From NCBI RefSeq assembly GCF_938017615.1, contig NZ_CALIJA010000028.1:1-9703 (forward strand): 9,703 nucleotides of DNA, in the 5' to 3' direction. This stretch comes from an uncultured Campylobacter sp. GTDB taxonomy: Bacteria > Campylobacterota > Campylobacteria > Campylobacterales > Campylobacteraceae. Positions within the stretch are counted from its first letter, which is position 1. Each line of letters opens with the position of its first letter. Below are positions 1-6,153 of the stretch, piece by piece. The notes beneath the pieces were generated by a model, which had not been told where the DNA came from, did no database searches, and worked only from the letters and a program-made list of their open reading frames with translations. Both the position numbers and the translations under genes were made by a program.

Positions 1-337
1 TGCGCCTATAGTAGGCTGGGTAACGCTAATCGGTCTTTTTTATACGACGGTTATTCCGAATTGCTTTAAATTTATTGCGTGCTACGATGATAAAGTGATA
101 GTAAGATATATATTTTGGCAAAGAATTCTAAAATATGATGAGATTAAATATATTGCTACATTTGCATATCTGCCGGGAGGCGAAACACTTTGCTTAAAAC
201 TAAAATTTAATTTGGCAAATATCGTATTTAATCTAAGCTCGATTATTTTGCCTTTAAGCTATATAACAAAAGAAGATTTTGAAAAATTAAAAATTTTAAT
301 GAGTAACAAAAATATCGAATACAGGGATTTTATCTGA
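1..337 (+). CDS. Membrane-anchored protein with possible PH-like domain, 5'-truncated
   Basis: Only the C-terminal 111 residues or so are in the window. A GTG at 95 could start an 80-residue protein, but the frame stays open without a stop from base 2 through base 94, and those codons encode a hydrophobic stretch (APIVGWVTLIGLFYTTVIPN). I therefore read the gene as entering from the left edge rather than starting at 95. After the likely membrane segment comes a soluble tail of alternating strands beginning around DDKVIVRYIFWQRILKYDEI, and an amphipathic end (ITKEDFEKLKILM) close to the stop at 335-337. The order of membrane helix, then beta-rich segment with an aromatic-basic turn, then short helix recalls small bacterial PH-domain membrane proteins. 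That is a resemblance only, and the function is unknown. The stop lies 9 bases before the next start, so it is probably cotranscribed with the two lipoprotein genes. The segment is strongly AT-rich. Confidence 0.6.
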   Translation, partial: APIVGWVTLIGLFYTTVIPNCFKFIACYDDKVIVRYIFWQRILKYDEIKYIATFAYLPGGETLCLKLKFNLANIVFNLSSIILPLSYITKEDFEKLKILMSNKNIEYRDFI

Positions 338-346
338 GGAGCGAAA

Positions 347-760
347 ATGGGTTGCTATCGTAGTTATCAAACTATAAAAACAGGCGGGTTTTTTAATTTC
401 GCCATAAAATTTCTTGTTGCAATATTTTTTGCGATTGTTCTATTCGGCTGCGACGGTAATGAATGTCGCAACGAATACAATAATAAGGCGTTTTCTATTA
501 TAACTGATAATTTAAAGGATAAGGAAAATAGAGATTGGACATGCGGTTCTATTGACAACTATGAATACTTCATAAATTTTTACGGACCTAGCAACGATGA
601 TTTAGAAACTTTATTAAAGAATGTAGCAGAAGCGGCACAAATTCCAAATGTCAAAATTACTATATCGGTTTATGAGAGATATTGGAAATGGGGCAGCAAA
701 ACTCCGCCACCATTTAGCAAGAATATATTAACCGTAAAATTAGATACAAAATCAAATTAA
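347..760 (+). CDS. Small lipoprotein of unknown function (paralogue 1)
   Basis: This encodes 137 residues that I do not recognise as a named family. The ATG at 347 has a good ribosome binding site (GAGGAG about 6 bases upstream). No in-frame ATG, GTG or TTG closer to the hydrophobic core would give a shorter signal peptide, so the long 21-residue N-region is probably real. A hydrophobic segment (about 22-33) ends in the lipobox LFGC with Cys35 as the lipidated residue, predicting signal peptidase II cleavage and membrane anchoring on the periplasmic side. The mature protein begins CDGNECRNEYNNKA, then has a WTCG motif (Cys66) and a C-terminal PNVKITISVYE segment. Cys40 and Cys66 are matched in the neighbouring paralogue and could form a disulfide. 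Asp at +2 retains lipoproteins in the inner membrane in E. coli; whether that holds here is unknown. It sits 9 bases after the upstream gene and 10 before its paralogue. Confidence 0.8.
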   Translation: MGCYRSYQTIKTGGFFNFAIKFLVAIFFAIVLFGCDGNECRNEYNNKAFSIITDNLKDKENRDWTCGSIDNYEYFINFYGPSNDDLETLLKNVAEAAQIPNVKITISVYERYWKWGSKTPPPFSKNILTVKLDTKSN

Positions 761-770
761 GGAAAATGAA

Positions 771-1154
771 ATGCTGAAATTTACAAAGTGTTTCTTTTTG
801 ATAGTCACCGCATTTATATTATTCGGCTGCGACGGTAGGGAATGTCGGAATCAGTATAACGACAAAGCAGAAGAAATAATATTTGAAGGAATAAGAGATT
901 TAAATCATCTAGGCGGTTCTTGGTCTTGTGGAAAAATTACCGATAGATATGAGAGCATAGTAAACATTTATGGCACTAGAGATGATGATATAAAGTTGCT
1001 CTTAAATAATTTTTCAAAGGTTACAGACATGCCAAATGTTAAAATCACGATAAATGTTTATAAAGACATAAGGTTAGCAAATAAAAATTTACTACCAAAT
1101 GATGAGCCTATATTAATCTTAAAATTAAATACTCAATCGAGTCAAGCAAAATAA
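771..1154 (+). CDS. Small lipoprotein of unknown function (paralogue 2)
   Basis: This encodes 127 residues and is a tandem paralogue of the gene just upstream. Both share the mature start LFGCDGxECRNxYNxKA, a W[TS]CG motif, an acidic DDxxxLLxN helix and PNVKITIxVY near the C-terminus. The signal peptide is compact: MLKFTK, a hydrophobic core at about 8-17, and lipobox LFGC with Cys20 lipidated. Cys25 and Cys53 match the Cys pair of the first copy, supporting a conserved disulfide (inferred). The start has an AAGGAAA ribosome binding site just after the upstream stop, so the two are likely cotranslated. The C-terminal tails differ most (WKWGSKTPPPF in the first copy, a Leu/Asn-rich stretch here). 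The stop codon lies 1 base before a strong inverted repeat. Function unknown. Candidates are an envelope stress or adhesion lipoprotein, or an immunity-type lipoprotein. Nothing in the sequence decides between these. Confidence 0.8.
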   Translation: MLKFTKCFFLIVTAFILFGCDGRECRNQYNDKAEEIIFEGIRDLNHLGGSWSCGKITDRYESIVNIYGTRDDDIKLLLNNFSKVTDMPNVKITINVYKDIRLANKNLLPNDEPILILKLNTQSSQAK

Positions 1155-1155
1155 A

Positions 1156-1183
1156 ATTTCGGGCGGCGCAAACCGCCCGAAAT
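1156..1183 (-). terminator. Intrinsic terminator between convergent genes
   Basis: A perfect 11-bp inverted repeat, ATTTCGGGCGG, loop CGCAAA, CCGCCCGAAAT, lies between the end of the second lipoprotein gene (1154) and the stop of the aldehyde dehydrogenase gene (1209). Read on the minus strand, the stem is followed by a T-rich tract (TTATTTTGC), the classic rho-independent layout, so it best terminates the dehydrogenase transcript. On the plus strand the stem is followed by GTAGCCC without a T run beyond the stem, so it would be weaker in that direction, though it could still act on both transcripts. Confidence 0.8.
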
Positions 1184-1208
1184 GTAGCCCAAGATACCGC
1201 GCTAAGCC

Positions 1209-2675
1209 CTACTGCTCGTAAAAGCCGCTCGGTTTAGAGATCGTGTCGATGTAGATGTTTTTGGTCTGGGTGTAGTGATCCAGGATCATCTTGTGCGTCT
1301 CGCGACCGATACCCGATTCTTTGTAGCCGCCAAACGGCGCGCCGGCGTGGATCTGGTTGTAGGTATTGACCCACACGCGACCCGTCTCAAGCAGACGTGC
1401 GACCGTGAGCGCCTTTGCGATATCGCGCGTAAATACGGCGCCGCCTAGTCCATAGAGGCTGTCGTTCGCCATGCGGACGAGCTCGTCTTGATCTTTAAAT
1501 TTAATCACGACGCCCACAGGACCGAAGATCTCCTCCTGCGCCACGCGCATGTCGTTGCGCACGTCCACGAGTAGCGTAGGCTCAACGAAAGCCTCTCCCG
1601 CGCTATGTCGCTTGCCGCCCACGGCGATCTTAGCGCCCTCTTCTACGCCGATTTTTACGTACTCTAAAATTTTATCGGCTTGCTTTTTGTTGATCTGGCA
1701 TCCCATCTGGGTGTTCGGATCGAGCGGATCGCCCACCTTGATGCGCTTAAATTTCTCCACGAGCGCCGGTACGAATTTATCGTAGATACCCTCCTGTACG
1801 AAGATCCTACTTCCCGCGCAGCAGACCTGACCTTGGTTGAAAAGAATTCCCAGCTGCACGCCGTCGATCGCAACGTCGAAGTCGCAATCGTCAAAGATGA
1901 TATTCGCGCTCTTGCCGCCAAGCTCAAGCGTAGCGGGGATGATTTTTTGCGCTGCGGCTAGAGCTATGCCTCTGCCGACCTCGGTAGAGCCCGTGAATGC
2001 GAGCTTATCAAGCCCTTTGTGAGTGCGGACGAACTCGCCTGCCTTGCTTCCCTTGCCGGTTACGACGTTGATGACGCCCTTTGGAAGCAGCGGCGCGATT
2101 AGGCGTATGAACTCCAAAATGCTAAGGCTGGTTTCGGAGCTTGGCTTAAATACGCACGTATCGCCCGCGGCAAGTAACGGAGCGAGCTTCCACGCGCCCA
2201 TCAAAAACGGGAAATTCCACGGCACGATCTGTCCTACTACGCCGATCGGCTCGCGCAAGACGACGGATAGATAGCGCTCTTTTAGCATATTGGCGCTGCC
2301 CTCCTCGCCCAAGATCACGCCCGCAAAATAGCGGAAATGCTCGATCGACCACGCTACGTCGACCGCGCGCGTCTCGCGGATCGGCTTGCCGTTGTCGATA
2401 GTCTCTACGGTGGCGATGAACTCGGCGTTTTGCTCCAGGACGTCGGCGATCTTGTTTAGCAGCGCACTGCGCTCATAAACGCTAGTGCGACGGAAGCTCT
2501 CAAACGCCTTGCGAGCCGCGGCGACCGCTCTATCGACGTCCGCCTTGCTAGCATCTGCGATCTTTGAAATTTTCTCGCCGGTAGCGGGATTAAAAACGTC
2601 TAGGCTCGCGCCGCCTTCGGCACCCACAAACTCGCCGTCGATGAAAAGCTTATAGCTTGGTTGGATTGTAGCCAT
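1209..2675 (-). CDS. NAD(P)+-dependent aldehyde dehydrogenase (AldB/ExaC-like)
   Basis: This encodes 488 residues, the usual length for the ALDH superfamily, whose members oxidise aldehydes to carboxylates with NAD(P)+ in the cytoplasm. The full set of landmarks is present: PWNFP with Asn154 (oxyanion hole), KPS with Lys177 and FTGST at 227-231 (cofactor binding), LELGGKS with general base Glu251, NQGQVCCAGSR with catalytic Cys285, and EEIFGP with Glu382. The DNGKPIRET and EHFRYFAG stretches (94-119) resemble the acetaldehyde/long-chain AldB-ExaC group, but the active-site loop also resembles class 1/2 enzymes, so I do not assign a substrate. The start is firm: AAGGAGT lies 5-6 bases before the ATG. 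The gene stands alone with its own promoter and terminator. It is markedly GC-rich compared with the lipoprotein cassette beside it. A role in detoxifying aldehydes or in alcohol/acetaldehyde oxidation is plausible but unproven. Confidence 0.93.
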   Translation of the reverse strand: MATIQPSYKLFIDGEFVGAEGGASLDVFNPATGEKISKIADASKADVDRAVAAARKAFESFRRTSVYERSALLNKIADVLEQNAEFIATVETIDNGKPIRETRAVDVAWSIEHFRYFAGVILGEEGSANMLKERYLSVVLREPIGVVGQIVPWNFPFLMGAWKLAPLLAAGDTCVFKPSSETSLSILEFIRLIAPLLPKGVINVVTGKGSKAGEFVRTHKGLDKLAFTGSTEVGRGIALAAAQKIIPATLELGGKSANIIFDDCDFDVAIDGVQLGILFNQGQVCCAGSRIFVQEGIYDKFVPALVEKFKRIKVGDPLDPNTQMGCQINKKQADKILEYVKIGVEEGAKIAVGGKRHSAGEAFVEPTLLVDVRNDMRVAQEEIFGPVGVVIKFKDQDELVRMANDSLYGLGGAVFTRDIAKALTVARLLETGRVWVNTYNQIHAGAPFGGYKESGIGRETHKMILDHYTQTKNIYIDTISKPSGFYEQ

Positions 2676-2707
2676 GCTTACTCCTTACGTGAAATATGAC
2701 ATTCGCT

Positions 2708-2713
2708 ATTATA
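2708..2713 (-). promoter_or_regulatory. -10 box of the aldehyde dehydrogenase promoter
   Basis: On the minus strand a perfect TATAAT lies within GATATATAATAGCG, about 32 bases upstream of the dehydrogenase ATG. That predicts a 5' untranslated region of roughly 25 bases containing the AAGGAGT ribosome binding site (2681-2687). No convincing -35 TTGACA is visible, which is normal for vegetative promoters in Campylobacter. I see no operator-like inverted repeat overlapping it. Confidence 0.65.
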
Positions 2714-2961
2714 TATCCGCGGCGTTTAATGCGGCATAAATTTCGGAGCGAAAATCGGTTAAAATTTCGCGGTGTGTAAATTTGAGAAGCAATGCGGCGC
2801 CCGCGAAATTTTAAAATTTAATCTGCGCGCGCGACAGCGGAAGTTTTGAGCGGCTTTGAAGCGGCGTAAAATTTATGTCCTCGCGAGCGGCGAAATTTCA
2901 AAATGTAACGTTTATGAAGCGAGAGCGGAAATTCGGCTGCGCGAAATTTTAAAATTTCGCT

Positions 2962-3086
2962 CCGATAAAATTTTAAAATTTGGCTCCGCCTGGATTTTAA
3001 ATTCGGCTTCGTTAAAATTTTGAAATTTTGTAAGGTAAAATTTTAGAAACATTTTGCGGAATAAATTTCTAAAACTATCTTTAGCG
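2962..3086. repeat. Diverged direct repeat, copy A
   Basis: This stretch is repeated in expanded form at about 3182-3354. Shared blocks in the same order are CGATAAAATTTTAAAATTT, ATTCGGCTTCGT, GGCTTCGTTAAAATTTT, AAATTTTGTAAGGTAAAATTT, CGGAATAAATTTCTA and TATCTTTAGCG. In the best core (3023-3086 against 3290-3354) I count by eye about eight mismatches and three one-base gaps over roughly 65 positions. Confidence 0.65.
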
Positions 3087-3181
3087 GAGCGGGCGAGCGG
3101 TTTAAATTTACGGCGCACGGCACGTGCGACGATAAATTAGCGAGCGCGACTCAAGCTATACGTAGTCCAAACTATAGCCTG

Positions 3182-3354
3182 CCGATAAATTTTAAAATTT
3201 TGCGGGGTAAAATTTCATAATTCGGCTTCGTCGGAGTTTTGAATCAGGCTTCGTTAAAATTTTAAAATTTAGTCTAGTTGAGAATTTTAAAATTTTGTGA
3301 AGTAAAATTTCAAAAATACTTTTCGGAATAAAATTTCTACAACTGTCTTTCGCG
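3182..3354. repeat. Diverged direct repeat, copy B (expanded)
   Basis: This is the second copy of the repeat at 2962-3086. It is about 50 bases longer: it contains an additional CGGCTTCGTCGGAGTTTTGAA block (around 3222-3242) and about 20 extra bases (AGTCTAGTTGAG plus flanking AT tract, around 3270-3290). The internal reuse of GGCTTCGT suggests growth by local duplication. No transposase, flanking target-site duplication or terminal inverted repeat is seen, so I do not call it an insertion sequence. Confidence 0.6.
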
Positions 3355-3758
3355 CGAGCTTTGCAGGCCCATAACGCTTGTTTGTAAGGGGCTCCGCTTG
3401 GTACGGGCGGCTTTTGAGCAAGACGAGAGGGCGCGCCGAAAACAGCCGTAAGCGTTTCGCAAAAACAGATACAGGTCGCACAATCCGCTCCGCTCGCAGC
3501 TACTAAGACGTAGGAAATATAACCATTCGCACACACAACTTAACGCAGGAGCGCAATCACTCGCGCACGCGGCTCGGATGCAGTAGACTCAACCGCTCGT
3601 GCTACGACTCGCGACTCGTTCGAGCACAGGGGAGGATAACTGCTCTGCGTGCGTCAGACTCATTCAAGCCAAAAAATCGAACTAGGCGCACGAAGTCTCC
3701 GAGCCCGCGAAAGCCACACTCGGACTTTTCTAGCCGAGAGATCAAACCGCTTAAAATT

Positions 3759-4508
3759 TTAAAATTTAGGCTCGAAAAAGGTATCTTCGTGGATGTTGGC
3801 GAAGGCGGCTTGCAGGCTGATAAAAAACCTCGGATGGGCCTTTTCGTACTGCGCCAAAAGCTCCTTCGTAGCGGCGCGCGCGGTGGGTTCCTTGCCGCCG
3901 TATTGCCTCGCAGGACAGACATCCTCCTCGCGCATGATCGGAAGCTCGTTATCTCTGGCACAGGCTGCGATTTGACGCTCGCGCGCGAGAATGAACGGAC
4001 GGATGATCACAAGGCCGTTTTCGGCGACGTAGCGCGGAGCGAGAGTTCGAAGCGCGCCGTTGAAGGTAAAATTCATAAAAAAGCTCTCCGCAGCGTCGTC
4101 GAGGTGGTGGGCGATGGCGATCTTATTAAAGCCGTGCTCAAGCGCGTAGGAGTAGATGTATCCGCGCCTCATACGCGAGCAAAAGCTGCAAAACGTGGTG
4201 TTCGCGCGGATCTTTTCCTTGCCGAATTCAAAAATTTTAGTATCGATTATCTCGTATGGGATCTCGTGCTCTTTAAAATGGGCGCTTATCTCGCGCAGGT
4301 CCTCGCCAATACCGTAGGTGACGGTAACGGCTCGAAACTCCCAATCTAGCGGGCTTACGCTTTGAAAGTGCTTCAGCACGTGCGCCAAACTCATACTGTC
4401 TTTGCCGCCGCTAAGAGCTAGTAAAATTTTATCGCCGCGCTCGAACATCTTGTATTTGGCGTTGGTTTGTCCGACGCGGCGAAGTAGTTTTTTGGAGAGG
4501 TTTATCAT
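3759..4508 (-). CDS. ttcA: TtcA-family tRNA 2-thiocytidine synthetase (PP-loop ATPase)
   Basis: This encodes 249 residues, shorter than the roughly 310 of E. coli TtcA, which activates C32 of certain tRNAs with ATP and replaces its oxygen with sulfur using an iron-sulfur cluster. The PP-loop SGGKDS is at 33-38. A CSFC pair (Cys107, Cys110) followed by SRMRRG matches the TtcA CSxCSRxRRG signature. A third Cys (Cys198, in DVCPA) is where the cluster ligand is expected. HHLDDAAE at 134-141 corresponds to the HxxDDxxE motif, and the C-terminal FANIHEDTF resembles the family ending. The ATG overlaps the stop of mtnN in ATGA, so translation is probably coupled. It is the last gene of the operon, matching the position of Cj0118 in C. 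jejuni (recalled). Its TAA stop lies inside a 14-bp AT palindrome. Exact target tRNAs are not predictable from sequence. Confidence 0.88.
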   Translation of the reverse strand: MINLSKKLLRRVGQTNAKYKMFERGDKILLALSGGKDSMSLAHVLKHFQSVSPLDWEFRAVTVTYGIGEDLREISAHFKEHEIPYEIIDTKIFEFGKEKIRANTTFCSFCSRMRRGYIYSYALEHGFNKIAIAHHLDDAAESFFMNFTFNGALRTLAPRYVAENGLVIIRPFILARERQIAACARDNELPIMREEDVCPARQYGGKEPTARAATKELLAQYEKAHPRFFISLQAAFANIHEDTFFEPKF

Positions 4509-5203
4509 AACCTTTCGATCATTTTTAGGACGAAATTTGCGCTCGTTTGCGCGCTTGTTACCATAAACTCGTCAAAATCGAACTCGGCTTTGTGTCCCGC
4601 CTCATCGCTTATCGCGCGCAGCACGCAAAACGGCACGCCCAGCGCGTCGCACACCTGCGCTACGCTCGCTCCCTCCATCTCGACCGCGCTCGCATCAAAC
4701 GTCCGCTCGATCCAGCTCTTGCGCTCCTCATCGCCCACGAACTGATCGCCGCTAGCGATGACGCCCGATTTTAGCGTGATGCCTAGCTGCTCGGCGACGC
4801 TTTGCGCGATAGAATTTAGCTTCGCGTCGGTTTGGACTGAAATTTTACTTCCGGGTACGAATCCGTGCGGATGCCCAAACGCCGTGATGTCCAGATCGTG
4901 CTGCACGAGCGCGGTAGCGTATAAAATTTCGCCGATCTTGATGCCGTGCTTCAAAGCCCCCGCGACGCCCGTAAAAATGAGCGCGCGCGCGCCGAATTTC
5001 TCGATCATGACCGTAGCCGTCATGGCAGAATTTACCTTGCCAATCTTCGAATATGCGATCACTAGATCATGGCCGTTAAGCTTGGCGGTGTAGAATTTAT
5101 TATTCGCATGCTCTACAGCCTCCACGCTCACGCCCCGCTCGCGCAGCGCAGATAGCAGCGGCTCGATCTCTTCGGGCATGGCGCCTAAGATCGCTACTTT
5201 CAT
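4505..5203 (-). CDS. mtnN: 5'-methylthioadenosine/S-adenosylhomocysteine nucleosidase
   Basis: This encodes 232 residues, the usual length of MtnN/Pfs. The enzyme cleaves adenine from methylthioadenosine and S-adenosylhomocysteine in the cytoplasm. In Campylobacter and Helicobacter the same enzyme also cleaves 6-amino-6-deoxyfutalosine for menaquinone synthesis, a role I infer here from lineage. Key residues are in place: GAMPEEIEP with acid-base Glu12, the glycine-rich FTGVAGAL (77-84) in the substrate pocket, ASGDQFVG (150-157), AVEMEGA with Glu175, Met176 and Glu177 for ribose binding, and RAISDEAG with catalytic Asp200. It overlaps fabD upstream and ttcA downstream by 4 bases each (ATGA), indicating translational coupling. 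It is the likely source of S-ribosylhomocysteine for LuxS if luxS exists elsewhere in the genome. Confidence 0.95.
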   Translation of the reverse strand: MKVAILGAMPEEIEPLLSALRERGVSVEAVEHANNKFYTAKLNGHDLVIAYSKIGKVNSAMTATVMIEKFGARALIFTGVAGALKHGIKIGEILYATALVQHDLDITAFGHPHGFVPGSKISVQTDAKLNSIAQSVAEQLGITLKSGVIASGDQFVGDEERKSWIERTFDASAVEMEGASVAQVCDALGVPFCVLRAISDEAGHKAEFDFDEFMVTSAQTSANFVLKMIERL

Positions 5204-6144
5204 CCATTCTCCTTTGCAAATTTCAGAAACTCGTCTAAGCTCGCAAGATCCGTGATGCTGAAGGTCGGCTTTTGCGTGATCTTTTTGTTTATCCCTTTTA
5301 AAACCGCCGCGCCGAACTCGACGAAGCAGTCTGTCTCGCCCTCGTAATTTTTGATACTTTGCTTGTAAAGTACGGGGCCGATAAGCTGGGCTTTCAGCAG
5401 CTCTAGCGCTTCGGATTTCGTCGTGTATGCGCGCGCCGTGGCATTAGCAACGACGGGGGCGAAGCTCTCTTTTAGCGCGGGGCGTAAAAATTCCAAAAGC
5501 TCGTCGCTGGCACTCCCTAGCATCGGGCAGTGGCTTGCGACGCTCATATTCAGTAGCATCGCGCGCTTTGCACCCGCAGCCTTAAACTCGCTCTCAAGCG
5601 ATGCGAGATCATCTTTTTTGCCAGCGACTACGATCTGCCCGTCGCAGTTATAATTCGCCGCCCACACCTGCTTACCGGCACTTCTCGCATTCGCGCAAAT
5701 TTTCTCGACCGCCTCGTCGGCAAGAGCCAAGATCACCATCATTCCGGCGCCTTTGCCCTCGCAGGCGCTCTGCATAAGCCTGCCGCGAATATTTACTAGC
5801 TTTAGCATCTGCTTCGGCTCTATGCCTCCCGCAGCGCTTAGCGCGCTAAACTCGCCCAGCGAATGGCCGAGCAAAAACTGCGGAGCGATGTTAAGCTCTT
5901 CTTGATCCGCTCTTTCTTGCAGCGCCGCAAGCGCCATCATAGAATTTAATGCAATCGCAGGCTGCGTAAATTCCGAAACGTCGAGCTTGTCGCTAGGCTC
6001 AAATAGTAAATTTTTAAAATCGATGCCGGTAAAACTTGAAGCCTCATCTAAGAGTACGCGCGCAGAGGCAGAACTCTCGTAAAACTCCCTGCCCATGCCT
6101 ACGCTTTGGCAGCCCTGTCCGGGGAAGATAAAAGCAAATTTCAT
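5200..6144 (-). CDS. fabD: Malonyl-CoA:acyl carrier protein transacylase
   Basis: This encodes 314 residues from the ATG at 6144, a normal FabD length. A longer reading from TTG at 6150 adds only two residues (MF) and would leave no room for a ribosome binding site. The ATG has TAGGAC about 6 bases upstream, overlapping the slyD stop. FabD transfers malonyl from CoA to acyl carrier protein, the entry step of type II fatty acid synthesis. In ATG numbering the motifs are FPGQGCQ (7-13), GHSLGE with nucleophile Ser95, Arg120 in IRGRLMQ for the malonyl carboxylate, SVASHCPM with catalytic His205, and VEFG (275-278) near the end. Its position between slyD and mtnN is the conserved Campylobacter order. 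The stop overlaps the mtnN start (ATGA). No sign of truncation or odd residues. Confidence 0.95.
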   Translation of the reverse strand: MKFAFIFPGQGCQSVGMGREFYESSASARVLLDEASSFTGIDFKNLLFEPSDKLDVSEFTQPAIALNSMMALAALQERADQEELNIAPQFLLGHSLGEFSALSAAGGIEPKQMLKLVNIRGRLMQSACEGKGAGMMVILALADEAVEKICANARSAGKQVWAANYNCDGQIVVAGKKDDLASLESEFKAAGAKRAMLLNMSVASHCPMLGSASDELLEFLRPALKESFAPVVANATARAYTTKSEALELLKAQLIGPVLYKQSIKNYEGETDCFVEFGAAVLKGINKKITQKPTFSITDLASLDEFLKFAKENG

Positions 6145-6153
6145 AAACAAGTC

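Larger units (their letters stand above)
2714..3758. other. Gene-free, repeat-rich intergenic region of about 1 kb
   Basis: No credible protein gene, tRNA or rRNA is visible here. It mixes very AT-rich palindromic tracts (AAATTTTAAAATTT and near-copies) with GC-rich stretches (GCGAGCGCG, GGCTCCGC). It holds a diverged direct repeat in its left two thirds. The right third (about 3360-3750) is GC-richer, lacks that repeat and has many stops. Short minus-strand open frames exist, but they lack proper ribosome binding sites and their translations are biased (FRNLFRK, FLKFY, NFKI), as expected from translating the AT palindromes. It could be a decayed gene, a repeat-expansion spacer, or the site of an unrecognised non-coding RNA. 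No clear intrinsic terminator follows ttcA at its right end; only a 5-bp CTCGG/CCGAG stem at 3719-3738. Confidence 0.7.
2806..3767. repeat. Six copies of the 14-bp palindrome AAATTTTAAAATTT
   Basis: The self-complementary 14-mer AAATTTTAAAATTT occurs exactly at 2806-2819, 2944-2957, 2968-2981, 3187-3200, 3257-3270 and 3754-3767. Additional one-base variants lie between them (for example around 3015-3028 and 3283-3296). The last copy contains the stop codon of ttcA. Spacing is irregular, so this is not a CRISPR or a regular tandem array. Similar tracts are common between genes in mid-GC Campylobacter genomes. They could form cruciforms or weak bidirectional hairpins or bind AT-preferring nucleoid proteins; none of this is shown here. 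Confidence 0.75.

Noticed and set aside
2912..3118. Minus-strand open frame of 68 codons in the gene-free region
   Set aside because: No ribosome binding site. Its translation (FRNLFRK, FLKFY, NFKI) comes from the AT palindromes and the direct repeat, and the stretch is not codon-like.
2806..3300. Possible CRISPR array from repeated AT palindromes
   Set aside because: Repeat spacing is irregular (two copies are only about 10 bases apart), the 14-bp unit is too short, spacers are not uniform and no cas genes are present.
2962..3354. Possible insertion sequence or MITE
   Set aside because: No transposase, no paired terminal inverted repeats at the unit ends and no flanking target duplication can be seen.
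3192..3536. Minus-strand open frame of 114 codons and overlapping frames
   Set aside because: It translates the second repeat copy and GC-rich flank. Competing frames are equally open, there is no convincing start signal, and the composition is biased. The resemblance to the 2912-3118 frame is explained by the DNA repeat.
3719..3738. Terminator for the tol-fabD-ttcA operon
   Set aside because: Only a 5-bp CTCGG/CCGAG stem without a following T run on the minus strand; too weak to call.
3360..3758. Possible tRNA or structured RNA gene
   Set aside because: I looked for T-loop (GGTTCGAATCC-like) and cloverleaf arms on both strands and found none; only a short 5-bp stem (3719-3738).
3602..3961. 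Minus-strand open frame of 119 codons running past the end of ttcA
   Set aside because: It overlaps ttcA in another frame and lacks a ribosome binding site; ttcA itself has full family motifs.
3789..4349. Plus-strand open frame of 186 codons opposite ttcA
   Set aside because: This is an antisense shadow caused by the codon pattern of a GC-rich gene; no ribosome binding site and no recognisable domain.
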